Assembly: GCA_022616075.1 (NCBI GenBank)
Contig: JAKEFK010000259.1
Span: 1-41,263, forward strand
Source of the DNA: a bacterium
GTDB lineage: Bacteria; Acidobacteriota; HRBIN11; JAKEFK01
Length of the DNA stretch: 41,263 nucleotides
Direction: 5' to 3'
A model generated the notes under the pieces. The model made no database searches and was not told where the DNA came from. It saw only the letters and a list, made by a program, of their open reading frames with translations. Positions within the stretch are counted from its first letter, which is position 1. Every line of letters begins with the position of its first letter. Positions 17,593 through 26,009 of this stretch are shown here, one piece after another. A program made the translations under genes and the position numbers.

Positions 17593-18067
17593 CCCTTACC
17601 TCTTACGTATTTGGTGGGAGACTCTAGCTGAGTAAGGTACTGCTCAAATTGTTCTCGACATCTGATCGAGCACGAAGCTGAAGTGGTCAACTTGGCTGCT
17701 GATTTCAGATATGAGACTTAATGTGTTTCGATCTTGTCAAGAAGATCTGCTTCGGCGATCTGAATAGGTTTTTTCTGTTTTCTACTACATTCTTTCGGAA
17801 GAGCAATGTCAACCAAGACGGGGTAGATTGTAAATCGGCTGGGTGAAATTTTGAAGGAGAAGTCTTGGACCACCCAATCGAAAAACGACGTAGTAAGCTT
17901 CATCAATGTATTTGTAACCCTCCAATCCTGACAAATAGGAATGAAGTTGGGTTATCCCGTTTATCAGTTGTTGCTTGTAGCTCGAGCTTATGTAAGCTTT
18001 CGCCTCTATGCGTTTCCAAATGAGTGTCCTCCTTCATCGTAAGCCGCAAAAGATTTCAACACAGATG
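17593..18067. other. Intergenic region between the secretion operon and the B12 operon
   Basis: Apart from the weak 61-residue frame (17718-17903) I see no gene here. This is the left junction of the plus-strand B12 cargo. No direct repeat, integrase site or tRNA is recognisable. Confidence 0.5.
17718..17903 (-). CDS. Possible 61-residue orphan protein
   Basis: A short minus-strand frame from an ATG at 17903 with GGAGGG about 14 bases upstream, which is rather far. It has a natural-looking charged C terminus (KQKKPIQIAEADLLDKIETH). No family is recognised and no neighbour is coupled to it. It may be a remnant. Confidence 0.22.
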   Translation of the reverse strand: MKLTTSFFDWVVQDFSFKISPSRFTIYPVLVDIALPKECSRKQKKPIQIAEADLLDKIETH

Positions 18068-18090
18068 AAGCCGCTGTTCATGCGGCTTTT
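18068..18090 (+). terminator. Hairpin with T run upstream of the B12 promoter
   Basis: A 7-bp perfect stem AAGCCGC (18068-18074) and GCGGCTT (18082-18088) is followed by a TTTT stretch on the plus strand. It would insulate the B12 promoter from upstream rightward transcription. Confidence 0.5.
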
Positions 18091-18146
18091 GGTCGGATTT
18101 CAAGATTTACACAACGCACACTACTACTACCAAACAAATTTTAAGT

Positions 18147-18176
18147 TTGACAAACAATAAGAAATTCTGGTATAAG
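18147..18176 (+). promoter_or_regulatory. Sigma-70-type promoter of the B12 operon
   Basis: A consensus TTGACA (18147-18152), an 18-base spacer and TATAAG (18171-18176), the latter preceded by TG as in extended -10 elements. Transcription would start near 18183, just before the first riboswitch core. Confidence 0.75.
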
Positions 18177-18182
18177 AGCTTG

Positions 18183-18265
18183 TTCATTTGGGAAAACGGT
18201 GTGAATCCGTTGCAGCCCCGCTACTGTGTTTTCATCTCATAGAGATGGATCAGTCAGGAACCAGG
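18183..18265 (+). ncRNA. Compact cobalamin riboswitch (first of two)
   Basis: It contains the B12-box core (AGCCCCGCTACTG at 18214-18226), the preceding GGGAAAACGG hairpin, and the closing AGTCAGG element near 18252. The core is 36 of 38 bases identical to the second copy at 18360-18397. It lacks the GCCACTG...GGGAAGGCG extension present in the second copy; a short hairpin (CATCTC/GAGATG, 18233-18247) replaces it. This resembles the compact cobalamin riboswitch classes that lack the large peripheral arms. An intrinsic terminator follows at 18288, so this copy probably controls transcription. Confidence 0.75.
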
Positions 18266-18287
18266 AAAGGGCCCATTTTGGGTCGCC

Positions 18288-18330
18288 TTCGCGGGAAGGA
18301 ACCTCAAAGCGACCTTCCTCGAAGTTTTTA
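18288..18330 (+). terminator. Intrinsic terminator between the two riboswitches
   Basis: The stem is TTCG-(CG)-GGAAGG (18288-18299) paired to CCTTCC-(T)-CGAA (18313-18323), followed by GTTTTTA. An alternative pairing GGTCGC (18281-18286) with GCGACC (18309-18314) overlaps the terminator stem and could act as an antiterminator. Both fit a transcription-controlling expression platform for the first riboswitch. Confidence 0.7.
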
Positions 18331-18349
18331 TTCTTTAACAATTTTGGTT

Positions 18350-18490
18350 TTGCTTTCAAGGGAAAACGGTGCGATTCCGTTGCAGCCCCGCTACTGTAAG
18401 CGAAGCGAAATCTGCGAGTAGCCACTGTTCGCCCAGGCGAATGGGAAGGCGCAGAGAGTAGATAGTCGCAAGTCAGGAAACCTTGGGCAA
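18350..18490 (+). ncRNA. Full-length cobalamin riboswitch (second of two) upstream of btuB
   Basis: It has all the standard blocks in order: closing helices TTGC/GCAA (18350-18353 with 18487-18490) and CAAGG/CCTTG (18357-18361 with 18481-18485), the B12 box (18384-18396), GCCACTG (18421-18427), the TGGGAAGGCGC block (about 18441-18451), and GCAAGTCAGG before 18480. The btuB ribosome binding site is close downstream (18519-18523). A CCCC/GGGG hairpin (18502-18515) lies just before it and no terminator is seen, so translational control is likely. Confidence 0.88.
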
Positions 18491-18530
18491 GACTTAGCCG
18501 CCCCCTTCCGTGGGGAATGGAGGAAATATC

Positions 18531-20387
18531 ATGCGGCGTTTTTTCACTTTTACCCTCTTTTTCTTTTGTCTCAATTTCGCGGCCGTTTTATCGGCACAAG
18601 ACGAAAACGAGACACAAGAGCTCGATCAAGAAATCAAATACGACATCAGCGTTACTGCTGACCGCCTCGAAGAATCTTTAAAAGACAAAACGGACTCTAT
18701 CACAATCATTACACGGGATGAAATTGAGAGACAACAGTGGCGTTACGTAACAGATGCGCTTCGGGAGGTTCCCGGTCTTGCTGTCGTTCAAAGCGGCTCG
18801 CCAGGGAAAACAACATCTCTATTCTTACGTGGTGGTAGTTCGGACCAGGTACTGGTCCTGATTGATGGGGTTCAGATCAATGACCCCTTTTTTGGCGGAG
18901 TCGATATCGAAGACATTACAACAGACAACATAGAGCGGGTTGAAATCGTCAGAGGCCCGCAAAGTCCGCTCTACGGTAGCGATGCCATTGCAGGGGTAAT
19001 CAACATCATCACGCGCACGAGTTCACGTGAAACTCAGATGAACGCTTCTTTTGAAGGCGGGACATTTGAGACGTTTCGTGAAAAGGCAGGAGTCTCCGGA
19101 TCAAAAGAAAAAGCGACTTATGCGCTGACTTATTCGCGCCAGGACTCAAAGGGACAATTCGACAATGATGAATTTCGCCAGAACAATGTTTCGGCAACTG
19201 GAGGCTATGCTTTCAGCAACACAACTGAACTTTCTGTAAATGCCCGCGTTCACGATTCCCATATCGGAATTCCCTTCAGTTTTGCCGATACTCCCTCACC
19301 CTTTCGGAACCAGGACACGCAGATGACCGTAATTGGAACTTCGCTGCAACATTCCTCGGGAGATTACCTGAACCTGAAAGGTCGTTTCTCATTTACGCAT
19401 TTGGATTTTCTGTTTGAAGATCCGGAAGATGCTTTTTCCACATTGTCGAAGCACACTTCAAGAACTTTTCAGGCAGGACTCCAAAATGATTTTCAGCTAT
19501 CAGGTACGGACACTTTGACAATCGGGTACGAGTTTGAGCAACAAGGAATCGACGCCAGCGATGCAGCCGGACCAATTCCCGATTTGGATGATTTTGATAC
19601 CACAGTAAATGCGATATACGCCCAAAACAAATGGGAAAGCGAAAAGTGGATCTTCACTACAGGATTCAGATTTGATCATCACAGCACCTTCGGTAGCACC
19701 GTTAATCCAAGAATCTCTGTTGCGTACAGGCCACGACCGGATTGGAAGATCAGAGGTGGTTTCGGTACGGGTTTTCGCGCTCCAACGGCCGGCGATCTTG
19801 CTTTCCCATTTTTTGGCAATCCCGATCTGGATCCTGAAAAAAGCAAGTCATGGGAATTCGGAATCGATCACTATTGGACTGAGCATGCCGTCTTTTCTGC
19901 ATCCTATTTCAGAAATGACTATGAGGATTTGATCAGTTTTGATCCCAACACATTTATTGCCGGAAATATAGCGAAAGCAAAAAGCCAGGGCCTGGAGCTG
20001 TCACAGTCTGCCGATTACGGCAACTGGCATTTCGTGGCCTCGTACACGTTCTTAGATACGGAAGATGAAATAGAAAAACATCAGTTATTCCGTCGTCCGC
20101 GTCATACAGGAAGCGCGAGAATCGCTTATGAAACCACCCAATGGGGAACAAGCTTGCGCATATTAGGTGTCGGAAAAAGACTGGAAACCGACTTCAGTAC
20201 TTTTCCGAGTCAAAACGTTTTTAATCCGGGCTATGTGAAAGTTGACCTGGCAGGCTTCTATCGTTTGAATTCCTGGTTGAAGTTACGCGGTCGCATCGAG
20301 AATCTTTTGGATGATGCATACAGCGAAGCGCTGACATTTCCCGCGCCGGGGATCGCCGGCTATGGCGGCGTGGAATTAGGTTTTTAG
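18531..20387 (+). CDS. btuB: TonB-dependent outer-membrane cobalamin receptor
   Basis: A 618-residue receptor with a signal peptide (MRRFFTFTLFFFCLNFAAVLSA), a TonB-box-like YDISVTADR, and a plug domain (roughly 40-155) with REVPGLAVVQSG, LFLRGGSSDQVLVLIDGVQIND and RGPQSPLYGSDAIAGVINIIT. A 22-strand-type beta barrel ends in a terminal Phe. It would bind cobamides at the outer membrane and pass them in with TonB energy. I chose the ATG at 18531 because GGAGG lies 7 bases upstream and it gives a clean signal peptide; an in-frame GTG at 18510 falls inside the leader hairpin. Two cobalamin riboswitches precede it, which fixes the substrate. Confidence 0.95.
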   Translation: MRRFFTFTLFFFCLNFAAVLSAQDENETQELDQEIKYDISVTADRLEESLKDKTDSITIITRDEIERQQWRYVTDALREVPGLAVVQSGSPGKTTSLFLRGGSSDQVLVLIDGVQINDPFFGGVDIEDITTDNIERVEIVRGPQSPLYGSDAIAGVINIITRTSSRETQMNASFEGGTFETFREKAGVSGSKEKATYALTYSRQDSKGQFDNDEFRQNNVSATGGYAFSNTTELSVNARVHDSHIGIPFSFADTPSPFRNQDTQMTVIGTSLQHSSGDYLNLKGRFSFTHLDFLFEDPEDAFSTLSKHTSRTFQAGLQNDFQLSGTDTLTIGYEFEQQGIDASDAAGPIPDLDDFDTTVNAIYAQNKWESEKWIFTTGFRFDHHSTFGSTVNPRISVAYRPRPDWKIRGGFGTGFRAPTAGDLAFPFFGNPDLDPEKSKSWEFGIDHYWTEHAVFSASYFRNDYEDLISFDPNTFIAGNIAKAKSQGLELSQSADYGNWHFVASYTFLDTEDEIEKHQLFRRPRHTGSARIAYETTQWGTSLRILGVGKRLETDFSTFPSQNVFNPGYVKVDLAGFYRLNSWLKLRGRIENLLDDAYSEALTFPAPGIAGYGGVELGF

Positions 20388-20399
20388 CAGAGGTGAATC

Positions 20400-20969
20400 A
20401 TGAGCATATCCACAAAAAGAGGCGACAGCGGTCAAACGAGTCTTGCCGGCGGACGGAGAGTTTCGAAGGGCAACCTGAGAGTGGAAGGCTACGGAGTGAT
20501 CGATGAACTTATCTCATCGATCGGCTTTGCTCGCTCTATTTGCAAGGATGCAGAGATCGGTGAGCTGGTAAAAGGCATACAGCGCGAGCTCTTTCTCGTC
20601 AGCTCGGCAATTGCTACTTCTCCGGACAAAGAGGTTCCGGAGGTAACTGCCGGCATGGTCGATGCCCTTACAGATCATGTTCATTCTTTTGAAAAAGTAG
20701 AAGGAATACTTTCGGATTGGTCCATTCCAGGTGAAGATCCCGCTTCTGCCGCGTTCGATGTTGCAAGAACTGTTTGCCGCCGCGCAGAAAGAAACGTGGT
20801 GGGATTAACCGAAGCGGGAGAGAAAATCCAGCCAACGGTTCTGAGCTATTTAAACAGGCTTTCCGATTTACTATGGATCATCGGCAGGTCTATCGAACTG
20901 AAATCGGGCGTGAATGCTTCTCTGCGCGGGAAAGATGGCGCAGGCAAGCGATGGTCGCGTGCGTGGTGA
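20400..20969 (+). CDS. pduO: PduO-type ATP:cob(I)alamin adenosyltransferase
   Basis: It transfers the adenosyl group of ATP to cob(I)alamin or partial corrinoids in the cytoplasm, making the AdoCbl-type forms needed by later enzymes. The N-terminal ATP loop TKRGDSGQTSL (5-15), ARTVCRRAERNV (about 125-136) and YLNRLSDLLW (about 155-164) are the family signatures. At 189 residues it has the normal length. It starts 12 bases after btuB and is followed 3 bases later by btuF. It differs from the CobA/CobO (P-loop) type. Confidence 0.93.
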   Translation: MSISTKRGDSGQTSLAGGRRVSKGNLRVEGYGVIDELISSIGFARSICKDAEIGELVKGIQRELFLVSSAIATSPDKEVPEVTAGMVDALTDHVHSFEKVEGILSDWSIPGEDPASAAFDVARTVCRRAERNVVGLTEAGEKIQPTVLSYLNRLSDLLWIIGRSIELKSGVNASLRGKDGAGKRWSRAW

Positions 20970-20972
20970 GTT

Positions 20973-21833
20973 ATGAATCGTCACCGACGGCTGTTTGTTG
21001 CGTCATTTCTGCTGATTTTCTGTATCGCAATTCAAAGCGAAACGGCGACGCAGCGCCTGATTTCGCTTGCTCCCAGCAACACCGAAATCCTGTTCGCGCT
21101 CAATGCCGGATCTAATATAGTGGGAGTCGACGATTTCAGCGACTACCCTCTCGGGGCACGCGACATTACGAAGATAGGAGGTTCCAATGGGAAGTACAAT
21201 TTCGAGCAAATCATCGCGCTCAAGCCGGATCTAATCTTTGCCGCTGAAGTCACTCCGCCGGACGTCATCAAAAAACTTAATGATTTGAAGTTGGCTGTAA
21301 TCGTGACAAGCGAATCCAGGACAACCTTCGATAATATTTTCTCCGCCATCAGGCTCATGGGTCAGGCCACAGGAAAAACCGGCGAGGCGAAGCGCATCAC
21401 CGATGCGATGAAGCAAAAACTCGATTCGATCAAAGCAAAAGTTAAGACCGCGAAAACAAAACCGCGTGTTTACTGGGAACTCGACGCGACCGATTCGGCG
21501 AAACCCTTTACGGTTGGTCCGGGCAATTTTGTGAATGATGTGATCACATTAGCCGGCGGTGTGAATGTATTTGCCATGGCGAGCAAGGCCTATCCGCAAA
21601 TCAGCGCCGAGCAGGTCGTGGCCGCAAATCCCGAAGTGATTATCCTCTCTGATGCTGCATATGGGATTACCGTGACTTCCGTTTTGCAAAGACCTGGATG
21701 GCAAAAGGTGGACGCCGTGAAGAATGAAAAGGTCTATCCGATCGATGATAGCCTGGTCAGCCGTCCAGGTCCTCGCATCGTGGACGGACTCGAAGCGGCC
21801 GCCAGGTTGATTCACCCGGAGGTGTTCCAGTGA
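20973..21833 (+). CDS. btuF: Periplasmic cobalamin-binding protein of the ABC importer
   Basis: A 286-residue class III solute-binding protein with a signal peptide (about residues 1-23) and typical motifs: RLISLAPSNTEILFALNAG, VGVDDFSDYP, IIALKPDLIFA, VNDVITLAGGVNVF, and the terminal SRPGPRIVDGLEAAARLIHPE. It would collect corrinoid delivered by BtuB and hand it to BtuCD. It overlaps btuC by 4 bases. From this gene through cobB, codon use shifts to more GCG/CGC-type codons than in btuB. Confidence 0.92.
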   Translation: MNRHRRLFVASFLLIFCIAIQSETATQRLISLAPSNTEILFALNAGSNIVGVDDFSDYPLGARDITKIGGSNGKYNFEQIIALKPDLIFAAEVTPPDVIKKLNDLKLAVIVTSESRTTFDNIFSAIRLMGQATGKTGEAKRITDAMKQKLDSIKAKVKTAKTKPRVYWELDATDSAKPFTVGPGNFVNDVITLAGGVNVFAMASKAYPQISAEQVVAANPEVIILSDAAYGITVTSVLQRPGWQKVDAVKNEKVYPIDDSLVSRPGPRIVDGLEAAARLIHPEVFQ

Positions 21834-22861
21834 GCGCGCACTGGAGCATCACCGCGATTGCCGCGCTGGGCGTCATCGTTATAGCCATTTTGAGTATCGG
21901 CATCGGCAGCGTTTCTATCCCGCCGCTTACGGCGATCAAAATCTTGCTATCGCACCTGCCCTTGCTAAATATTAACCCTGTTTGGTCCGATACCTTCCAA
22001 GCAATCTTGTTTGACATTCGCCTGCCGCGCGTCGTGCTGATTGCATTGACCGGTGCAGCACTGGCAACTTCAGGCACGGCTTATCAAAGTCTCTTTCGGA
22101 ATCCACTCGCCGATCCCTATCTCATCGGCGTTGCTGCGGGCGCGAGTCTGGGCGCAACGGTAATCATCGCGATGCAAGTCGCGCATCCCACGGTAATCAA
22201 TGCGTTTGCTGTACCGTTGGGCGCCTTCATCGGCGCAACGGCAACAGTGGCTTTGGTTTATCAGCTTGGACGCATCGGGCGCGGTGTTCCGACAACGACA
22301 CTCATCCTGGCAGGAGTTGCGATAGGGTCGCTTGCGGTGGCGCTGAACACTTTTCTTTTTCTTAGCATGGGTGAGCGGACGACGCGCCTGTTTGCGTTTC
22401 TGTTGGGGGGCTATGCCGGCAGCGGATGGAATGCCGTGTTTGCCGTGGCATTTTTCGCGATGATTGGATTCGTGATCATGTACATTCATGCGCGCCCGCT
22501 GAATATTTTGCTTTTCGACGAAGAGCAGGCGCAACAACTTGGCATCCACGTTGAGCGGGTGAAGGTTATCGTGATCGTTGCCGCGACGCTTACAACTGCG
22601 GCAGCGGTTGCGTTCAGCGGCCTGATAGGATTTGTCGGACTGATCGTGCCGCATGCTGCGCGGTTTTTGATCGGTCCCGATCATCGCCGGCTGCTTCCGC
22701 TCGCGTCGCTTTTCGGCGCCGGATTTTTGATGCTCGCTGATTTGATCGCACGCACGATTCATGCGCCGGAGGAAGTGCCGCTGGGCATTGTAACCGCGTT
22801 CGTAGGAGCTCCGTTCTTTTTGTATATGCTGCGGCGCGCCAAACATGCAGCGTTTTTCTAG
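21830..22861 (+). CDS. btuC: Cobalamin ABC importer permease
   Basis: A FecCD/BtuC-type permease of 343 residues with about ten TM helices. Family markers are DIRLPRVVLIALTGAALATSGTAYQSLFRNPLADPYLIGVAAGASLG, the GER-x-TR region, and GLIGFVGLIVPHAARFLIGPDHRRLLP, the cytoplasmic coupling region that docks the ATPase. It starts with GTG overlapping the btuF stop (GTGA), so it is translationally coupled. It works as a dimer with two BtuD subunits in the inner membrane. Confidence 0.94.
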   Translation: MSAHWSITAIAALGVIVIAILSIGIGSVSIPPLTAIKILLSHLPLLNINPVWSDTFQAILFDIRLPRVVLIALTGAALATSGTAYQSLFRNPLADPYLIGVAAGASLGATVIIAMQVAHPTVINAFAVPLGAFIGATATVALVYQLGRIGRGVPTTTLILAGVAIGSLAVALNTFLFLSMGERTTRLFAFLLGGYAGSGWNAVFAVAFFAMIGFVIMYIHARPLNILLFDEEQAQQLGIHVERVKVIVIVAATLTTAAAVAFSGLIGFVGLIVPHAARFLIGPDHRRLLPLASLFGAGFLMLADLIARTIHAPEEVPLGIVTAFVGAPFFLYMLRRAKHAAFF

Positions 22862-22873
22862 ATCGGAAGAGAA

Positions 22874-23656
22874 ATGGAAATCACGATCCGAAATATTTCC
22901 GCTGCTTACAATGGGCGTGTTGTCCTGAATAGCTTTTGCTTGCGCGCGCAGGCAAGTGAAATCGTCGGGATCATCGGACCAAATGGCGCGGGGAAATCAT
23001 CGCTCTTGCGAGTGATCAGCGGAACGCTCAGGCCGACGGGCGGAGAAGTTTTGCTCGATGGCGTGAATTTGCTTGCATTGAACACGGTTGATCGCGCGAA
23101 AAAAATTGCGGTCGTGCCGCAAAGTTCACGGTTGCCTGAAGCTTTTACGGCTGGCGAAGTTGTGTTGGCGGGGCGGACGCCGCATTTGCCGCTCTTTGGG
23201 GCGGAGCGCCCGCGGGATTATCAGATTGCACAGGATTCAATGGCGCGCATAGATGCGGTTTGTTATGCCGAACGTCGCATCGGCGAATTATCCGGCGGCG
23301 AACAGCAGCGCGTGCTGATCGCGCGAGCGCTCGCTCAAGAACCGCAAATTCTGCTGCTGGATGAGGCGAGCGCGCATCTCGATCTCAAGCATCAAACTGC
23401 GATCTGGAGCTTGGTGCGAAAACTGGCGCGCTCCGGGTTGATCGTGCTGGCTGCGCTGCACGATTTGAATCTTGCCGCGCAGTACGCAGACCGGCTCGCG
23501 CTGATGAGGCAGGGCGAGCTGTTGATTTGTGATGAGCCAGCGCGCGTACTGACGCGCGAATGGCTCAAGCGCGCCTACGACGTTTCGGTGGTCGTCAGTT
23601 CCCATCCACTATACGGAACGCCCGTGGTTGCGCTTGTGGAGGAACAAAATGAGTGA
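22874..23656 (+). CDS. btuD: Cobalamin ABC importer ATPase
   Basis: A 260-residue ABC ATPase: Walker A GPNGAGKSS (about 36-44), Q-loop VPQSS, signature LSGGEQQRV (about 138-146), Walker B ILLLDEASAHLD (about 158-169) and the switch His in ALHDLNLA. The length and sequence type are those of the FecE/BtuD subfamily for iron chelates and cobalamin. It sits 12 bases after btuC, completing btuF-btuC-btuD. ATP use by this subunit drives corrinoid import. Confidence 0.94.
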   Translation: MEITIRNISAAYNGRVVLNSFCLRAQASEIVGIIGPNGAGKSSLLRVISGTLRPTGGEVLLDGVNLLALNTVDRAKKIAVVPQSSRLPEAFTAGEVVLAGRTPHLPLFGAERPRDYQIAQDSMARIDAVCYAERRIGELSGGEQQRVLIARALAQEPQILLLDEASAHLDLKHQTAIWSLVRKLARSGLIVLAALHDLNLAAQYADRLALMRQGELLICDEPARVLTREWLKRAYDVSVVVSSHPLYGTPVVALVEEQNE

Positions 23657-23682
23657 CCAACGCCAAAAAGATAAGGAGGAAT

Positions 23683-24630
23683 ATGCGGATTGTTTCACTT
23701 CTTCCGAGCGCGACTGAAATCGTAGCTGCGCTGGGTCTGGCCGATCAATTGGTCGCAATTTCGCACGAATGCGATTATCCGCCTGAAGCAGTCGCGGGCA
23801 AATACCGCCTTACGCGCAGCGCGCTGCCAAAAGACCTGAGCCAGTATGAATTGGACGCAATCGTTTCGCAGCGCATTCGGGGTGGCGAAAGTCTGTATTT
23901 GCTTGACGAAAAATTACTCCAGGAGCTCGCGCCCGATGTCATCTTCACCCAGGAATTGTGCGATGTGTGCGCGGTTTCGTATTCGACCGTCGTTAACGCG
24001 GCCTGCAAGCTCTCGACAGATCCGCGGGTCGTTTCCCTTGAGCCAACCAGCATCGAAGGCATCTTCGATACGATTCGTGCTGTCGGTCAGATCGCAGGCC
24101 TTTCTGAGCGGGCCGAAGAAACAATCGCGGCCTTGCGGCAGCGTCTGGCGCGTGTACAGAAGAAAACGCAAGACAATTCACCTCGACCGCGCGCTTTTGC
24201 CATGGAGTGGCTCGATCCGCCTTACAACGCCGGACACTGGGTTCCGGAAATGTTTTCGATTGCCGGCGCGCAGGAAATTCTGGGTTGCGCGGGCAAGCCA
24301 TCGGTGCGTCTGACATGGGATCAAATCATCGCATCTCAACCCGAATATATCCTGCTGATGCCGTGCGGTTATTCATTGACAGATATTGTAGACGCGGAAG
24401 GTTGTTCTCCGCTTCTGAAATCAATCTCGTTTCCTGATGGATGGTGGGATTTACCGGCTTTGCAAAACGGCAATGTGATTGCCGTGAATGCGAATTCCTA
24501 TTTCAGTCGCTCGGGTCCCCGCATCGTTGATGGTGTTGAGCTGATCGCAAAAATTTTCCATCCCGAAATTCTTGGCGAACCCGCGAAGACAGATGCGCGG
24601 CGAATTACACTCGTTCGGAGCGCCCAATGA
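23683..24630 (+). CDS. Second BtuF-like corrinoid-binding protein, apparently without signal peptide
   Basis: A 315-residue protein of the BtuF/helical-backbone-metal-receptor fold starting MRIVSLLPSATEIVAALGLADQLVAIS, with SHECDYP and the terminal SRSGPRIVDGVELIAKIFHPE. I chose the ATG at 23683 because AGGAGG lies just before it and members of this subfamily begin at this residue; an in-frame GTG at 23653 is possible. No signal peptide is visible from either start, unlike the upstream btuF, so it may act in the cytoplasm or as a chaperone/handover protein. It overlaps cobB by 4 bases. Motifs such as ELCDVCAVSY are typical of this second branch. Confidence 0.85.
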   Translation: MRIVSLLPSATEIVAALGLADQLVAISHECDYPPEAVAGKYRLTRSALPKDLSQYELDAIVSQRIRGGESLYLLDEKLLQELAPDVIFTQELCDVCAVSYSTVVNAACKLSTDPRVVSLEPTSIEGIFDTIRAVGQIAGLSERAEETIAALRQRLARVQKKTQDNSPRPRAFAMEWLDPPYNAGHWVPEMFSIAGAQEILGCAGKPSVRLTWDQIIASQPEYILLMPCGYSLTDIVDAEGCSPLLKSISFPDGWWDLPALQNGNVIAVNANSYFSRSGPRIVDGVELIAKIFHPEILGEPAKTDARRITLVRSAQ

Positions 24631-26009
24631 AGTCGCCACGCCTGATCATCGCTGCGCCGATGAGCGGAAGCGGCAAAACAACGATCACCACAGGACTGAT
24701 CGCTGCGCTCCGCGCACGCGGGTTGCGCGTCGCCCCGTTCAAGGTAGGGCCGGATTACATTGACCCAACGTATCATTCGCTCGCAGCCGGATGTTCTGCT
24801 CGCAACCTTGACGGCTGGATGCTTCCCGAAGAAGCTGTCGCGCAACTTTTCGCGCGAGCGGCACAAGGCGCAGATATCGCCCTCATCGAAGGCGTTATGG
24901 GATTGTTCGACGGATTTTCGGGCAAAGAGGACACAGGCAGCACGGCCCATATGGCGCGAATCCTGAATTCGCCGGTTCTGCTTGTTCTTGATGTAAGCGC
25001 GATGGCGCGCAGTGCTGCGGCGATTGTTCAAGGCGTTTGCAGTTTTGATCCGCGCGTGAATATTGCCGGCGTGATTCTCAATCGCGTTGGAAGCGAGAAA
25101 CACGCACAGATGGTGCGGGAAGCGATTGAATCTTGCACTGGCACACCCGTCCTTGGCTATCTCCAGCAGGATGATGTTTTGACTCTTCCCGAGCGTCATC
25201 TCGGCTTGATTCCAGCGATGGAGCCGGGGCGCTGGCGCGAGTGGCTCAATACTGCGCGGGAAAAGATTACTGCCACTGTAAATCTGGAGCGGATATTGGA
25301 TCTCGCGCGCTCCGCGCCTGAGCTACCGGACTTGATTGAAGATCCATCCGTTGCGGCCGAGCGAAAGACATTGGCAATCATTGCGGTTTCTCGCGATGCC
25401 GCCTTCAGTTTTTTCTACGAAGATAACCTGGATTTATTGCGCTCGGCAGGCGCAGAAATCGTATTCTTCAGCCCGTTGGAGGATCGCGCCTTGCCGCGCG
25501 ACACACAGGCCGTTTATTTTTGCGGCGGTTTTCCCGAGATTTATGCGGCAGACCTTGCCGCAAATATTGCAATGCATGAGGAAATCCGATCCGCATTTGA
25601 TGCGGGAATGCCGATTTACGCCGAATGCGGCGGCTTGATGTATTTGACCGAAGAGATTCTGGATGCACAGAATCGAGCGCATCCTATGGTTGGTCTTTTG
25701 CCTGGCCGTTCGGTGATGACCAGACAATTGATTCTTGGCTATCGCCAGATTCGCGTCCCGGCTGACTCGTGGCTGTGGCGCGCGCAAGAAACAATGCGTG
25801 GACACGAATTTCATTATTCCACCTGGGAGAATCATCCGATGGATGTGCCGCCGGCATACGAGCTGCTGCCGAATGCATTTCAAAAAGAATCGCGCTACGA
25901 AGGCGCGCGTGTCGGCAGTGTGATTGCGTCGTACGTGCACTTGCATTTTCTCGCCAGGCCCGAGCTGGCGCATCGATTTGTACAGGCGGCCCAAAAACAT
26001 GCCGGGTAA
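24627..26009 (+). CDS. cobB: Cobyrinate a,c-diamide synthase
   Basis: It amidates the a and c side chains of cobyrinic acid (cbiA in the anaerobic naming) using glutamine and ATP. The N-terminal P-loop domain has PMSGSGKTT (11-19), VGPDYIDP and EGVMGLFDG. The C-terminal class I glutamine amidotransferase-like domain has the nucleophile Cys in AECGGLMYL (near residue 334) and a late HEFHYS. Its 460 residues match the family. It is notable as an early-entry enzyme in an operon otherwise lacking ring-synthesis genes: it lets the cell use imported cobyrinic acid. It overlaps cobQ by 11 bases. Confidence 0.94.
   Translation: MKSPRLIIAAPMSGSGKTTITTGLIAALRARGLRVAPFKVGPDYIDPTYHSLAAGCSARNLDGWMLPEEAVAQLFARAAQGADIALIEGVMGLFDGFSGKEDTGSTAHMARILNSPVLLVLDVSAMARSAAAIVQGVCSFDPRVNIAGVILNRVGSEKHAQMVREAIESCTGTPVLGYLQQDDVLTLPERHLGLIPAMEPGRWREWLNTAREKITATVNLERILDLARSAPELPDLIEDPSVAAERKTLAIIAVSRDAAFSFFYEDNLDLLRSAGAEIVFFSPLEDRALPRDTQAVYFCGGFPEIYAADLAANIAMHEEIRSAFDAGMPIYAECGGLMYLTEEILDAQNRAHPMVGLLPGRSVMTRQLILGYRQIRVPADSWLWRAQETMRGHEFHYSTWENHPMDVPPAYELLPNAFQKESRYEGARVGSVIASYVHLHFLARPELAHRFVQAAQKHAG

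Noticed and set aside
18000-18150. Integration (att) site or tRNA at the left edge of the B12 cargo
   Set aside because: No tRNA-like fold and no matching direct repeat was found near the right edge of the cargo.
18510-18530. GTG at 18510 as an earlier start for btuB
   Set aside because: It lies inside the hairpin before the ribosome binding site; the ATG at 18531 has GGAGG 7 bases upstream and gives a clean signal peptide.
22070-22846. Long antisense frame opposite btuC
   Set aside because: Very His/Arg/Gln-rich composition typical of the complement of a GC-rich membrane protein gene; no domain.
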